From Puffinus mauretanicus (Eukaryota; Chordata; Aves; Procellariiformes; Procellariidae), in assembly GCA_023333565.1 (NCBI GenBank), contig JAJKFH010001431.1:124001-188000 (forward strand): a DNA stretch of 64,000 bases, written 5' to 3'. A model generated the notes under the pieces. That model was not told the origin of the DNA. It saw only the letters and a list, made by a program, of their open reading frames with translations, and did no database searches. The translations under genes and the position numbers were made by a program. Shown here one piece after another: positions 36,546 through 49,989 of the stretch (position 1 is the first letter of the stretch; the number at the start of each line of letters is the position of its first letter).

Positions 36546-37522
36546 ATGGAATTAATCAGATACACTAGGTGTATTAAGGATTGGCTTACAGGCAGATGTC
36601 AAAATGCAGCCATTTGTGGGAAGATACCAATGGCCACAAGCAAAGAGATCTCTCAGAGAAAATTATTTTCTGACTTGGTGTTCATCAATGTTTTGACTGA
36701 TCATACAAGTAATGTTACAAAACTTTGCAGATAAAAATGTCTGGTAAGATATGAAAAAAGTAAGACAAAATCAAAAGTTACCTTAATCACCAGATAGTAG
36801 TGAAATAAATTTGCTTTAATTAGCTAGGTGCAAAGTCGTAAACTTGGAAACAAAGTATATGCCTTGTACTTACATAATAAGTAACGACAAGTTACTTTCA
36901 AAACGACAAGTCAGGAAAAAACATAAAGTCATTGAAGATCACTGTCTCAACAGAATTCTCAGTGCAGTGCTGTGGTTAAATGGGATAATACAATGTTTAT
37001 AAGAGGAGTACTATCAAGTAGAAGTAGAAGATGTCTGTGCACATTTCATTATAAACTATTGTGACAGTGCTATGTTCAAAGTTGATATTCACACTTCAGG
37101 AAGAATATGAAGTATTGGAAAGATTTAAAAGTGTTCTAGAATGAGAAAAGATGCCCTGAAACATGAAATTTACAGGCTTCAGTTTAGTCCTTTATACACT
37201 ACAGAAACTGTTGAGAGAGGACTTAGTCATTTGACATTGATAGCTACTCTTGACAAAAAAAGGGTAGAAGCTCTTGATAGCTCCTAATTTTGCCAACAGA
37301 GAATAATACAATTTCCAAAGACTAAAAGTTGTTAGCTTCAAACTCAACTTACATTACGTTCTAGTTGCAAGTGTAATTATTATGCCTTGGAACAATTTAT
37401 GTATTGTATTGAGGATTCTGCAATGGACTTTAAGATAGGACTGGATAGATTTATTAAAGAGATATTTTAATCCAGTTCTTAGGGGAGAAAATTGTCCTAT
37501 ATGTATAGCCTTAGATTCTATA
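36546..37522 (+). mobile_element. Ancient CR1/L3-like LINE remnant
   Basis: About 1 kb follows the order of CR1 ORF2 and the CR1 3' end at low identity. A 62-codon frame at 36546-36734 contains DWLTGRCQNAAICG, matching the 'WLtGR.Qrvv.nG' segment of the CR1 reverse transcriptase, followed by DLVFINVLTD in the place of 'LFNIFINDL'. Beyond the stop, 'acaaaactttgcagataaaaatg' stands where CR1 encodes FADDTKL. Around 37060-37290 the old-CR1 layout continues (GAAGAATATGAAGTATTGGA; a GAGAGAGGACTTAGTC block). The end resembles an old CR1 tail: CCTTGGAACAATTT, GGATTCTGCAATGGACTTTA, GACTGGATAGATTTATTAAA, AGATTCTATAG. It is heavily decayed with many stops, far older than the copies at 2589, 6861 and 55541. 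The family assignment is recalled and not computed. Confidence 0.65.
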
Positions 37523-38429
37523 GCTTTGTATTAGCAAACAAAATATCCCAAGCCTATTCTCTAGTGGCTCAGCATTTGTATTTGTGCCCGGATGTCTGCT
37601 AACAATTAAACAGTATGGGCAGTACTGGAGCAATGCTTGGCCAATGCTCTGACCAGGTTTGTTTCATTAATACAGTTGCAGTCTGTATATTTTTGCTGTG
37701 GGAGAGATGCACCAAATGTCCTGAAAACATCTAGACTAATATGTCTCAGTTTTCTTGAATTGCACCACAAAATTTGTAGCTATTATATTCATTGAGATGA
37801 ATTAATAAAAGAGCCTAATTTTGTTAATGATCCTGGTCTCCAAAACCTTGACAAGCAACAAACTTAAACTAATAAAGCTTAATAAGTTCTGTAGTTACTA
37901 AGCAATATGAGGTAGGTAATCCTTCTACTTTGCGGCAGATTTGGAAACAGGTTTTGAGAATTCAGAAGAGTTAATGATATTTTAACTCAGTACTTCAAAA
38001 GAATCTTCTATACTAAACAGCCAGCCATTGCACAGTAACTGTGGAATCAGGAGAAGAATGCACAGGCAAGTTTGGTAGAACTGAGGTCACTGAGTTGCTG
38101 AATGTCATGAGATTCACAGATTTCAAAGCAAAAGAGATAAGCAGACCATCAACTCTGAGGTTGATGCCTGATAATGTGTGTCTGAATAAAACATGCCTCT
38201 TATTGAAAAAGGGAGAGCTCAAAGGTGGACTGAATTTTAGCTTCCACAAAGGCATCCATGCCTTATTTGAAACCCCTGTTTGGTTTGCATTTCTAGTGAC
38301 CAGATGTTCTTGCTGTTGAAATTGCATGCCTAATCTGCATTGAATTTTCAATTTGCATTTGAATTTGACTTTGGTACTCAGCATTTTGTTCTAGTGATAT
38401 CCCTCTTCATAAGATCAAAGAGTTTTTTA
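37523..38429. other. AT-rich DNA between two ancient CR1 remnants
   Basis: No gene recognised. Overlapping frames on both strands at about 38013-38384 (123 codons minus, 92 codons plus) are longer than usual here, but neither product has a known domain. Being open on both strands at once suggests composition more than coding. Confidence 0.45.
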
Positions 38430-38775
38430 GTAGATAGTATTTTCCATGAAGATATTTACGTACTGTAGTCAAGTTATTTTTCAGTCTTCTTTCTAAATAG
38501 CTAAAACACATTGCACTTCTGAAGTCTCACACTGTATGGTGTTTTCTCAGGCCTTGTGGTTCTTTGCTGTACCTCTGCCAATTTTTCACCATTTTTTTCT
38601 AGCAAGACACAGGATCAATACAAATATTCAAGAATTAGCCTCACCGAGACTATAAAAATTCTTTCTGCTTCTCTTGCTCTACTACCTTTTTAGTACCCCA
38701 TAAATAAATACTGGCTTCTTTGCAGTGGAGATCTACATTGCCCATAAAGCCAAAGGTGCAAGGCTTTACATTGAA
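38430..38775 (-). mobile_element. Ancient CR1 LINE remnant, antisense
   Basis: Read as given, this follows the antisense of an old CR1 ORF2 C-terminal region: GTACTGTAGTCAAGTTATTT, then TTCAGTCTTCTTTCTAAATA (where younger copies encode [11 protein letters not shown]), TGGTTCTTTGCTGTACCTCT then GCCAATTTTTCACCA (the LERVQRRA region), TATTCAAGAATTAGCCTCAC (the 'ALVRPHLE' region), and CTTGCTCTACTACC then TTTTTAGTACCCCATAAATA further on. The order and spacing agree with CR1, although individual bases are strongly diverged. No frame survives. Its orientation is opposite to 36546-37522, so the two are separate insertions or one has been inverted. Confidence 0.7.
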
Positions 38776-41700
38776 CTTAAATATTTTTAGGTAATATTTC
38801 ATAAAAAAAAGAGAAATCCATATAGAAGAATGAGTGAAAGAAGATAGAGCAGAGATGAGAATAGGAAAAAGGTATGATTGAAACTGAAATAAATATAGTA
38901 TGAGATAAAAAATAAAAAGGTTGGAATGAAGAGCAGATCAGAAGGGACCAAGTCGGGTCAATTAAAGCAGTAGCAAATAATCTGATGTCATCAGAGGCTG
39001 GAGATCCTTCTTCATGACGATTTGGTTTTGTCATGGTTGACTCCTTCCTACAGAATGTTTCAAGCCTGGGGGAGAGAAGAAAGTGCCGTATCTAGGCCCT
39101 ATGTCCCATGAACTCAAGTGGTCTCCCTTGTAGAGTTCTAGATCCCTGGACTCTTTGTCCCCACAGTGCAAACACTCCCTGCCCAAAAGACTTTCACTCT
39201 AGAGTGCAACGCTGCTGTTAACAGGTGTAAGAAAACAGACAGACAGGGGAAATACAAGAAAACAATGAACCAGCTCTGTTCAGTATCAAAACAGTGGTCA
39301 GGAAAACAGCCATCTAGTAGTTGTGTACATGAGGGTTTTGTTGTGGTTGTTTTTATCATCATGGCAAAGAAGGATTTTAAATAGGGATTGCAGGTGGACA
39401 GTGAGCATGGATGTGCGGACATTTACAGAGTGCTCCTACTTTGTATAAGGTTAAAGTGTAGCACATTTTTGTACATGTTCTTACAATTTATTTTTGGTGA
39501 CAAAAAATCTGATTATTTTAAATCTGGACCTGTGTATTTTTTCTTGAGTTCATTGGAATCATTAAAACAAGACAAGCATTATGGTTTAATTTATATGTCA
39601 GTTGTTAACTATTATAGCCTTGCATTTGTACCTTTTTATTAAAATCTATAGTTTATTATTTAAGGAATCAGTTTTAAATGATGCATAGTTCTTGGAATCA
39701 CTTTCAATTTTATAGTAATCAGGGTATGCAAGATCTTATAAGACTGGCATTGGAAGGCTTCGCTTTTTTGTACAAGGTTGGTGTTCCATGGTAGCCCAAG
39801 CTAATCTATGTCCTATTTCCATCTTTTTCTGCCACCAGCAGTTGAACATTCCTGCCCGTTCTCTTGGGCCAGGTCCAGTACTTTTCTCACCCTGCTTTTT
39901 TCCTACTAGTAAATATGATCCAACAAAAAGAAGATTATAATTTGTTATCAGGCTAGCATGCTGACATGGCCTAACACAGTATGAGATGATCAAGTCAGAG
40001 CTGATAAAATGAAGACCGTGGGAATACAGAGTGAGTTGGGGAGAACAGGTAAAGTCAGAGATAACAAGATGTCGAGAGACATTATTAAAATGGCACAGTC
40101 TACTGACTATGGGCTAGGAACCACAGCCTGAATGACCAACAAGAAAGCCAAGAAACTGGAGAAGTTTCATTGGCTAAGGAGAGAAATCTCTTCACAGAAT
40201 CAGGAACAAAACAATACTCCCTTATAGTACTGAGGGCACCCTGTGCTTCTGAATATGCTCAGATTCCTATGAGGCTCGAGAGCAGCTGTACTTACCTCTA
40301 GAAGTTCATAGCAGAAATTGTCTAGCACAAATGCTTAGCCAAATTTTCATTCTGAAGATGCTAGTGTTAATAATTGTTGTTCACGGCCTTTATTGTATTT
40401 TTCAATAATAGATATCAGAGCTGTTTTATCACATTTTACTGTGATCTTATGATGATTGTAGTATAATCCTCTGACGTTATTATGGTATTTCACTGCATGA
40501 TCTGTAACTGTTTTGAAAAGGTAATATTGACCCACTTAAATGTGTATAAAGACAAATTGAGTCTCAGATAAATATACCAGCTACTGACTGTGCCAAGAAT
40601 ACATCTCTTATTGTGTACTCCAACCACTAAATTACTCTGTTGCTATTACACCTACTGCCCTTAATTTCTCCTAACACGCAACAGGTACAATATAGAGCAA
40701 TTTTCTTTCACAATATTCTAAAATAGTAGATCCTGTGCTTTTGGGTGGTTTCTGCAATCTTTTCTGTAGTGCCAGAAGTCTGAAAATCTTTCAGTTATTT
40801 GGAATGACATTGTCTAGTAAGATAAATAGGATGATAACGTTTAAGATAGATCAACATTTTAATTTTTCTTTTCATTTATCTTTTAAAACTGAATTTAGCT
40901 AAATATTTTATCTAAAAACTGAATTATACTTGATTTTGGTTTTCCTTACTTACAGGATTTATACTCCAGCATCTCATAAATGGAAGCCACATAGTTTAGA
41001 AAGGTGAAATTTATTTTTTTAAAAATCAAAATCTATGGATTGAATTACAACATGCTAGCCCAGTTTAATCAAAATACATATTAGCAATGCTATTGATTTC
41101 CTGTTTTTCTGCAATGTTATATAGATAAAACCAACCAAATGAACTGTCAGACTAATTTTGATGCGGTATATTACACATTAGATAGACAATTACTTCACTT
41201 TGCTTAATGTAATATAAATCCATAAATAGACATTTGTTTTATGTGTAAAAACTGGGCTGCCTGGTAGAGAACAGGAACAAATCACAAGCCAAGAAGAATA
41301 CTCAGTAACAAATACAGACTAAAGAATAAAAGTTGATTCATTCAGAAATTTTGAGCTGATTATTCATTATGCTGTAGTGCCATGTACTGCACCAGAATTT
41401 CTTTTCTGTTGGATTCAGTTCTAAATCAGAATTTCAGAACATTGTTCCCTTCTGGTTTTATTTTTTCACATAGAGTGCAGCACCGTATCTTAAGATTTTT
41501 TGCAAGAAAATGTTATTTGTCCTGTATGTTATTTCTATAGTATCAAAAACCCTAACTCACATTTTAGTGTTTACATCAAAAAGATGTTTCTGGAGTAAAT
41601 TGTAGAAACCACCCAAAATATGCATTCCTTCCAGTGCTAAACACAACTAGTAGTATGTACAAAAGGTAGCACACATTGTCATTCTAAGATGTTAAGCATA

Positions 41701-44073
41701 GCTAGGTTGGCAGCTCACTAATTGTACCTTGCAATGTCAAGTACTCACTTCCAAAGCCAAATCTTGCCAGCAGTAGAACATCTGAAAATCTGAAGCAATG
41801 CTACTTTTTGTCCTGCAAAGCTGTTACCTGTACATCAGGAAATTCTGTGAATGTCCTGAAGATAGATAACATGAAAACTGATTTTCTGTAGGGCTGAAAA
41901 ACTCCCAGAGCTTCCCGTGACGTTAGTGCGTATCTGACTTCTTAACATTGCTGGGGTAAAGAGAAAAGAAGGAAGAAGCATAGCATAGGCAGTGGTTCAG
42001 CAGACTAAATATTTGGAAAAAAGGCTGCTATGATTTTTTCAGAGAAATAAATATCCTGAGTGGTTTGATGATAGAAGAATGTAGTAGTTACCTTGCAAAA
42101 ATACACATCTCTGCAGAATGATCAGGTAGATGTGCAGTGTTAAGACACGTTAGAGAGGCAACTAAAAGTCTTGATCTACTGGATCAAGATATTTGGCAAT
42201 GTCATTCTGGTGTCTTCCAGTACTAGCAGAATGAGAGAACAATCTAGAAGAGTCTTTTCTCTGTTCTTTCCAGCCTTTAGATATTGTATCAACATGCTTT
42301 CAGTGCTGTGTCATGCTTCAGTAAGAGAAGAACATTAGGCCAATAGATGCTTACAGTTACAGAGAAGCACAGTAGGATGCTGGCAAAAGACTGAAGGGAT
42401 CCTTTTAGGAGGGTATTCTTAGGCCATTATCAACTAAATCGAGTTGCCATCAAACATTCTTCCAATCTTTTGTCCCTCCATTTCTTTCTCTCTTAGTGCA
42501 TCTGTCCACTTTTACAGCTGGAAAGCGTAGGATGTCTATAGCAACCTTAACTTGATACATTGCTTAAACTATATATTTCACAGTATATGAATAGTTTACT
42601 TAAGCATAATAACAGTATATTCAGTCAGAGAAGGGCCAAAGGTACCTCTATAGAGTTGATCCTGCCAGAACACCAGTGTGTTCACAAAACTTGAAGTTCT
42701 AAAGATTTTCTTTCAAACAGGGGCTCTAATCCTCCCATATTTCTTTTAAAGATAATTTGATTAAAAATGTAAACTTTTTCTCCCCCAAAAAGGAATCTGT
42801 AAGCAGACTTTCTAACTCAAAGCTAAAAGTTTATCTGCCATGAGCTGGTTTTTTTGAAGTATTAGAACCATTTTATTGTGGAAAAGTGTACTTGACTACT
42901 GGATCAAGCACAGTATTTACACCCAGAAAACAGCAGGAACTTTTGACTTTTTTTTAAATTATAATTTCTAAAAGTCAAGCACTGAAAAATTTACCCCTAA
43001 ATTTAAGACCCTACATCAAATCTTCCCCACGTGACAGATTTTCTCTCTTTACATAATCAATCAGGTGTAGGTTAACCTGGTTGTCTGATGAAGCTCTCAT
43101 TCTCCATTCATTTATTACTCTTTCCCATGAGGAACTTTGTGGAATGTTCCCTTTGTGCTGATCCAAAGTAGCTTGATTCTCTTGACATTTTACAAAATCC
43201 TGCAAAGATGCCTTTTGGGATAAATCTGTATGCAAATGGGATTAATTTATACTGCAAATATGTGGTAGTAGTAAAGACTTAACAATACTTGTCTTCTCAA
43301 AAGTAACTGGAGTTAGCATGGGAGTCTGAGGTGTAGAAAAACTGTTGTTTTCATTATATAGTTTAATTTCTCTAGGATACTGAGATATTGATAGTTTCAA
43401 CATAGATCAGATCGAACTTGGTATTTTGGGTAGGTATACCCTTTGCTTGGAAGTTTTGACCTCTGAAACAAATATATTTTAAAAGTAAAAGAAGAATAAG
43501 ATAAAGGGATATTCTTTAAAAAAATTTGCATCCAAGAAAACCCATAAATTATTTGCAACCTTCTTAAGATTCTCTAGCATTTGAAGGCTATAATTACTAT
43601 CTGAAAATGTAAAAAAATGTCGCTCTCACTTTCTGTCAAGAGATGATCACCTGTGTTTTAAAGGCATTTTTCTATATATTTGTTGAAGAGAAGAAATGAA
43701 AATAGCATAATGTACGTTTTGTGACTTACTGCTCTTCAAATCCTATCAGTTTCGCATGAAAATGCATTTTAAAATAGTTCACATTTAATTTACGAACAAG
43801 TTTTCATTTCCTTCACATTGGAATTAAATTGTCTTATACTTGCGTTTGCATTTCACACAATAACAGTCAAAGTATCAAACACACTAGCAAAGAAACATTT
43901 CTTCACCATATGACCTGTTCTCTTTCAACAAAAAGACCTTATTTTTCATCTAAATTTCTGAAGTTTCCAAGTGTAGATTGTTTATTAAAAGTTTACTTTG
44001 CCTTTCAATGCTTCTCTTAACAAATCTGAATCATCAAGACTAACAGAGTAGCTGTGAGAAAACAGGTTCTTCG
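38776..44073. other. AT-rich DNA, no gene seen
   Basis: About 5.3 kb with only short frames (longest 94 codons) that match nothing I know. No recognisable CR1 or simple repeat of note. Confidence 0.6.
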
Positions 44074-44139
44074 AAAAGACTTCCAGAAAGAAGTCTTTTT
44101 TTCCTCTAAAATCAGGATTTTCCTCTAAAATCAGGATTT
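44074..44139 (+). repeat. Hairpin followed by a 19-bp tandem duplication
   Basis: AAAAGACTT (44074-44082) and AAGTCTTTT (44091-44099) form a perfect 9-bp stem around the 8-nt loop CCAGAAAG. Directly after it, TCCTCTAAAATCAGGATTT occurs twice in tandem at 44102-44120 and 44121-44139 without a mismatch. The identity of the two units suggests a fairly recent slippage or duplication. Confidence 0.88.
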
Positions 44140-47100
44140 TTCTGTGGTATGTTAACAATCCCAGGAAATGTCAAAAGCAAAAAAGTATATTTAGTTTAAG
44201 TCAAGCTTTGGAAAATATTCACTTTGGATCATATTTTAATTTGGAAAATTTACTTGTTCCTACCTTTTCCATCCTGAGCAATTGTTTTCCCCTCTGAAAC
44301 CTGTCTGTAAACTGAATAAAAGTTATCAGAGTACACAGAGACATTCAGGCCCAAGACATAAAAATGCTTATCCCATGTTTTTCTTCTTTGAAAATGTGTA
44401 TGTTTTGTAGAACAGGAAAAATATTTGTGATGATGGAACTTACTCTAAGGAAATCTTTTCTGTTGTTGCCAAACTAACATTTGATCATCTTCAAAAGCCG
44501 TCTAGTATTTAACACACTTTGGCTGAACGTTATCCATTCCTTCTACTAACAGTTTCAGGTTTTCAGAAAGAAAGAAAACATAATACATGTTCACAAATTA
44601 ATTCAGTAGCCATCTCATACTTATGATGAAGTCAGTGAGTTGATAGGAGAATTGCAGGATGGGATTGCTGAACTAGGATTGCTGTACAGTTTTTCACTAC
44701 GGGCAGTAGAAGAAATTGTTACTTGGAGTGTTATATGCTGTCTGATTGCCTGTTGGCATGAGTGGCAGAGGTCAAAAGCTTGCCTTCTTGGTCAGAGAGC
44801 ACAGCAATTGCAGCTGTCTGAAAAAAAGTGCTGTGGGTTATAACATGTAAAAATAGTGGGGGTACTGTTTGTCAGACCAGGTGCAAGAACAGAAAAAATC
44901 CATGCTTCGCCAGAAAGAGGAGGAGGATAGATAGAAGAGAAAAAGCACACAGAAAAGAACAAAAACATTCCTTTTGCTAAATACTAAACTATAGTCATTG
45001 GAAAGAATACAAGAGGTTATTCCAGCTCCCTTGTTGACTAAATTGTATGTTCTTCCTACAGATAGTTCCTAAAAAAGAACTGTTCTTTGTTTTCCTATGT
45101 ACAGACACAGTATCTGTTGTTTATGACTATAAAATCATAGCATGCATAGTTTAAAATGTGGGACTATGGGCTAGGCTGTGTTTCTCTTTCTGGTTTGTCA
45201 GACACTAAAAACCATGTTCCTTATTTATTACAGCTTCTTTGTGATTTACTAACAAAATTTCTGTCTTTAAACTAATTTCTTGTACATTGCCTTTGCTACC
45301 CTTATCTGTTTCAAAAATATTGGACTGTATTTTTTCATGCCTTATATTTAGGCCAGATATATTTTGTCCACCACCATATTTTTTTTTTTTAAATATGAAA
45401 AAAAAGGTCCCAAAATTTGTGGAGACAGCGTATCTCTAAGTTCTCAGGATCTGTTTTGTTGAAACCCTTTGTCAAGCTTTGGACAGGTGCAGACATCTGC
45501 GGCTTTAAAAAGCTCATGGCTGTCATAAGATTAGCTGTTGTGGAGAGGATCTCAAACCCTGTTAGCTCCTAGGGTCTCAATTTACTGATTCTGCTAGACT
45601 ACCCACTACCCTCTAGCTCAAGCACGTGTACAGAAATCAAAGACATGAATGCAAAGTTAGTTATAAATTGAAGGTAATTGAAGGCTTACCCATGAAGGAA
45701 TCATTTTGACTCATTTGGCAAAGCTCAGATAGGTGATATGTAATGTTTTCCTTTCCTGATACTTTGTTTGATGGCCACTATACATCAATGGCCCTCTACA
45801 TCAATATATACCAGTGCTTTAACACAGAAGTACACTGATACAATATATGCAGTGTCTGATTATCAGAGAAAGCTCTACTTGGTTTTAAGTATATTCATAA
45901 ACTTTAAAGCATTTTAATGCATTCTGACTTTATTAATGCCTTGGGAAAAAACCCATTATTTTTATTGTTCTGTGTCAGCAATCCTCATGTTTGCTGACTC
46001 CATTTGTAGGATTATGGTCAGGTTACTATTTATTACAGCACTGGAATTTGTTGCTTTCTTTTGTACTCATGTACAAAAGCTCTTGTCAATTTTTGGAAAA
46101 TTGTGAGCTAAGCGATTTTGCTTGTGGGTTGTCGGAAAAGTGAGCACGTGGCAGACCTCTTCTTGACAACTGATTATCTAGATATTTGACAATAGCCTCT
46201 GCAGTATTCCTCTATGTTTTGTGTTCATTTGAATGAAGGGGAAAAGAACCATAGATATGATTATTTTTGTGTTTGTTTTTTTTTTTTAAATCCACCTATC
46301 TTTGGACATTGCTGTTTAGAACATCAGATAACTTTCACAATGTAAGAGCTTTCACAAAATGACATCAAAAGAACAGATAACTAATGCTGTCCTAGTGCAG
46401 CTAGGAATATAGTGTTATACTTGCTTTACATAAACCAAGACAGAGATTTTAGTCAAAATAGTTCAGAATAATGAGAAGAGAACTCAGTTCATCCTTTCAA
46501 GTAGCTCCTCTTAGGTACACTGGAGAAGAAAAGCTTTAAAGAGTATACCTGGTCTCTCAGCTTAAATCAATTGGCCTAGCCCACAGATAGTTTTGTAGCC
46601 TACTATCTATTAAGAAAGTATGTTGCATGGTAAGTGTGGTCTCTTTTCAAGAATTTCTCATACTTAGGAACTAGGTCTATCTGTTCATCAGCATACTAAA
46701 AATTATTTTATTTTAATAGACCTATTAACTCTTTTATAACTAAAAAGGCTAAAAACGTTGTCACTAGAAAAGTGCCCTGAGCTTCAAGTGGAGTTTTGTT
46801 ATTGATTTAAAAGGGAGTAAGAGCGAGTCTGAATCAGCTGTGTAGTAGACAAGAACGCATAGATACAGGAGAGTACAGTGGACTAAGGGAAAAAAAAGAG
46901 TAGAACATGAAAGGAGGCAGGGCGAGAACACAGCATAAAAGGCTTGTTATAACTTTCTGTGAGGTCTGATTTCTAGACTTCAGACTGGACAGATTTGAAG
47001 ACAGTCTGTACCTAAGGAAAGCAACACAGCTTTCAATTATTTCTAGTATGAAGCTTATACCTACTACATCATAAAAACAAATTGATGCTCAGTTCCATTA

Positions 47101-49989
47101 TACATTATGAGCTTCAAAATAAAAAGGTGTTAACCTTGAACTACAGACGGCAAGATCACAGGCTAAACTGTGTTCATCGCAAATGCTTGTGAACTCATGC
47201 ATGCTTGCATGATGGCACATCCATGTCTGGTACCAAAGAATTGCATTCCATGTATACTGTTCAAGAGCAACTGATAAGAACCAGGGCTCAGCAGCAAGTG
47301 CCAATTACCAGTGTAGATTTCTCAAGAAAAAAAAAGAAAACAAGATATAATTTTGATATGAATTTTAATAACATAACAGGCTATGTCTTTCCAATGTAAA
47401 TGCATTAAATATGAACATATGTCCATATTTTTCTTTCAAGCTCATCCTTTTAATTTGTTTCCCTTTTCTTTGTTCTCTTGACATTTGTCCTTTTCCCCTC
47501 TGTTTCTCTAGGATCATAAACAAACATTGGCAAGTCAAACAACAGTGATTATCTTCGTATCTTAAAGGCAGTAATAACTTACTGTAAATCTCATACTAAG
47601 CAGGCAGTCTTCACTGTAAGCCAAATCATTTTACAATAGACAGGATAAACAGAGATGAAAAAAGTCTTGAAAAACTAAGTAGTACTAAACAAGCAGACAT
47701 GGACAAAGTTTTTAATGGCTTAAGCACTCCATTACACTAAAACAAGTTTTGACCACCTAAAACTAAATGGTTTACACAAACACAAATCCAAATACAGAAT
47801 TGGTCAATAGGATTTACAAAAAAGAAATAGACTATGGTTAGTTCCAAGCATGAGGTTTTCTCCAAGTATGATCTCATCTTTGAATTTCCTGCCATCTTAG
47901 TATTTAGTTTTGGATAATTACTACATCTTTTTTATGCTTACATTTGAGAAATACACTCTCAGCTTTATCTCCACTTAATACAGATTTTCTACCTGGGAAT
48001 TAAGATAGTTCCTGTGAGGATTTTGCTGGTGGTGAAAAAAGGATTTCTTGTTTGTAAATTCATTCCTTCACAGCACTTGCTAACAAGGGATATGGTACTG
48101 CTACCACAGATGTAAATGGAAGATTTGTAATTAATTGGGAACATCAATATTAAGGATTTAGATGACACTTAGCCATAAATATGTATTTTTCTGTTTTGAA
48201 TATCAGCAGTTTTGGTTTTTTTTCTTATAGCGTGAGTGAAATGTTATTTTCAACTGTTATGTGGGAATATTTATCAGTCTTTATACTTCCATAAATCTCT
48301 CCTTATGCTAGTCCTGATATCCAACAGGAGCAGTAAAATTTGTCAATTTTTTTTTGTGACTGCCAAGTAATGTTTGGACTTTGAAATTGGGACTTCATTG
48401 AACAAGTGAAGATGCAAATCTGTGTCGTTAAACAACTACAGTTGTAGCCAGACACCTATCTCAGTCTGATTCTGAGAAGTGATGCATTCAGGGAAATAAA
48501 TCAGGATTTAAGTGTCATTTAAAAAACCCAGCAGTCAGTTTTATAGGTGCTTTTATATCATGATTTAAGACTGAATGTGTATTGCTTTCTTTACTATATA
48601 AAATGTAGTCAAAAAGCTTCTAAAATACAGTCATCAGGGAATCCATTCAGTTCCCTGAATGTAATCTATTCAGTGGAATAATTGGCACCATACTGAAAAA
48701 GAAGAAATAAAATGGTGTAAAATTAAAAGCCTCCAATTGTGTTTATAATGTGAACAAAGAAATTAATAAAAAACTATGATACAGGTACTTTGAACATTTT
48801 GATTTAGAAATAATTTGATTTTTAAGTGTAATAGGCGTCCTTCATAACATTAGATGTGGCATACACATATTAAAACACTTGGCAAGTGTCTTGCTTTCCA
48901 GTAGCTGACAGACAATAAGGATGTCTGTTACACAAAGCAGTAAGACAAGCTATCTCTGAGCAACCTAGTTCAGGTACTGGGACCAGTACAGCCAAGCTAG
49001 CTTGCTCCAGGAACTTAACCCTGCAGGAGAGTGAGACAAAGTCTTAGGCAAAATGCCATGATAATTTGTAGAGTTCAGGTGTCTCCATGTCCCATGCAGT
49101 TACTACCATAAATGCTAAATACTAAAAAGGGACAGGTGTTATTGACAAAGCAGCAAGCCAGAGCATCAATGCAGAAAGTTTCTGTTTACGTATGTATACT
49201 TTAACAGTAGCAGTATGCTACTGTATGCACAAAAATAGTTTTGCCCTTCAATCTGTACATACTCTGAAATGAACTATGAAATTAATTTTGTCTGCTTTTG
49301 CTTGAAAAAAGCAGCTTTAACTTCAGCCTTCCCAATAACATTTAAATGATCATCCAAATCCTGAGGCAGCCTCAAAAGCCTGTCTACTCTCTGAGTTCTT
49401 GCCATATTTATAATCTCTTAACATTCATGCTATCACAGGGTGCTGCTCCAGCAATGCGAGCGATGAAGGGAATGCTTGCATAGGCTGGCTTTCAGCATTC
49501 CTGCTGCCATGGTGTCTCCGGCTTCTGAGACCAAAGCCAGCTGAGATGCATGACAAAACATCTTGTGACCTCTCTGCACTAAACTTCCCACCGCTATGTG
49601 ACACTGAAAGAGCAACAGTGGCAGATCTTATGAAAGAGCTATGTAGTCAAGGTTTGAATGCTCTGTTATCAGGGAATTCAAACCCTATTAGGGGTTTAAA
49701 GTCAAGCTGGGTGGAGCTGGGGTATGACAAACACTCCACTATCCAGGTATTTTGCAAATGGATACTTTCTAGGTTTTTGTTGTTTCTTTTAGGTTTTTGT
49801 ACTCCTGAATACTGCTTTTACTGACCAAAAGCCTCAACATTGTAAACTTCATTAAAAAAATAATTCTTAGAAGATGCTCTGAGCAAGAATCTTTTACTCA
49901 AGCAGTCTGTGATCCTTTTTTTTTTTTTAAACCATATTATTACAGCTAACAACAGAGCTGCTTAGGATGAGAGATAGGAAATGCACTCT
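44140..49989. other. AT-rich DNA, no gene seen
   Basis: No gene recognised. A short hairpin, CATATTT/AAATATG at 45375-45381 and 45391-45397, flanks a T run. From about 49430 to 49740 G+C rises a little, and two short frames overlap on opposite strands, without recognisable products. Confidence 0.55.

Noticed and set aside
38013..38384. Overlapping open frames on both strands (123 and 92 codons)
   Set aside because: Open on both strands at once, no recognisable product, and next to an ancient CR1 remnant. Probably compositional.
45130..45160. AAAATCATAGCATGCATAG as a reversed CR1 tail
   Set aside because: A single short word with no CR1 sequence next to it.
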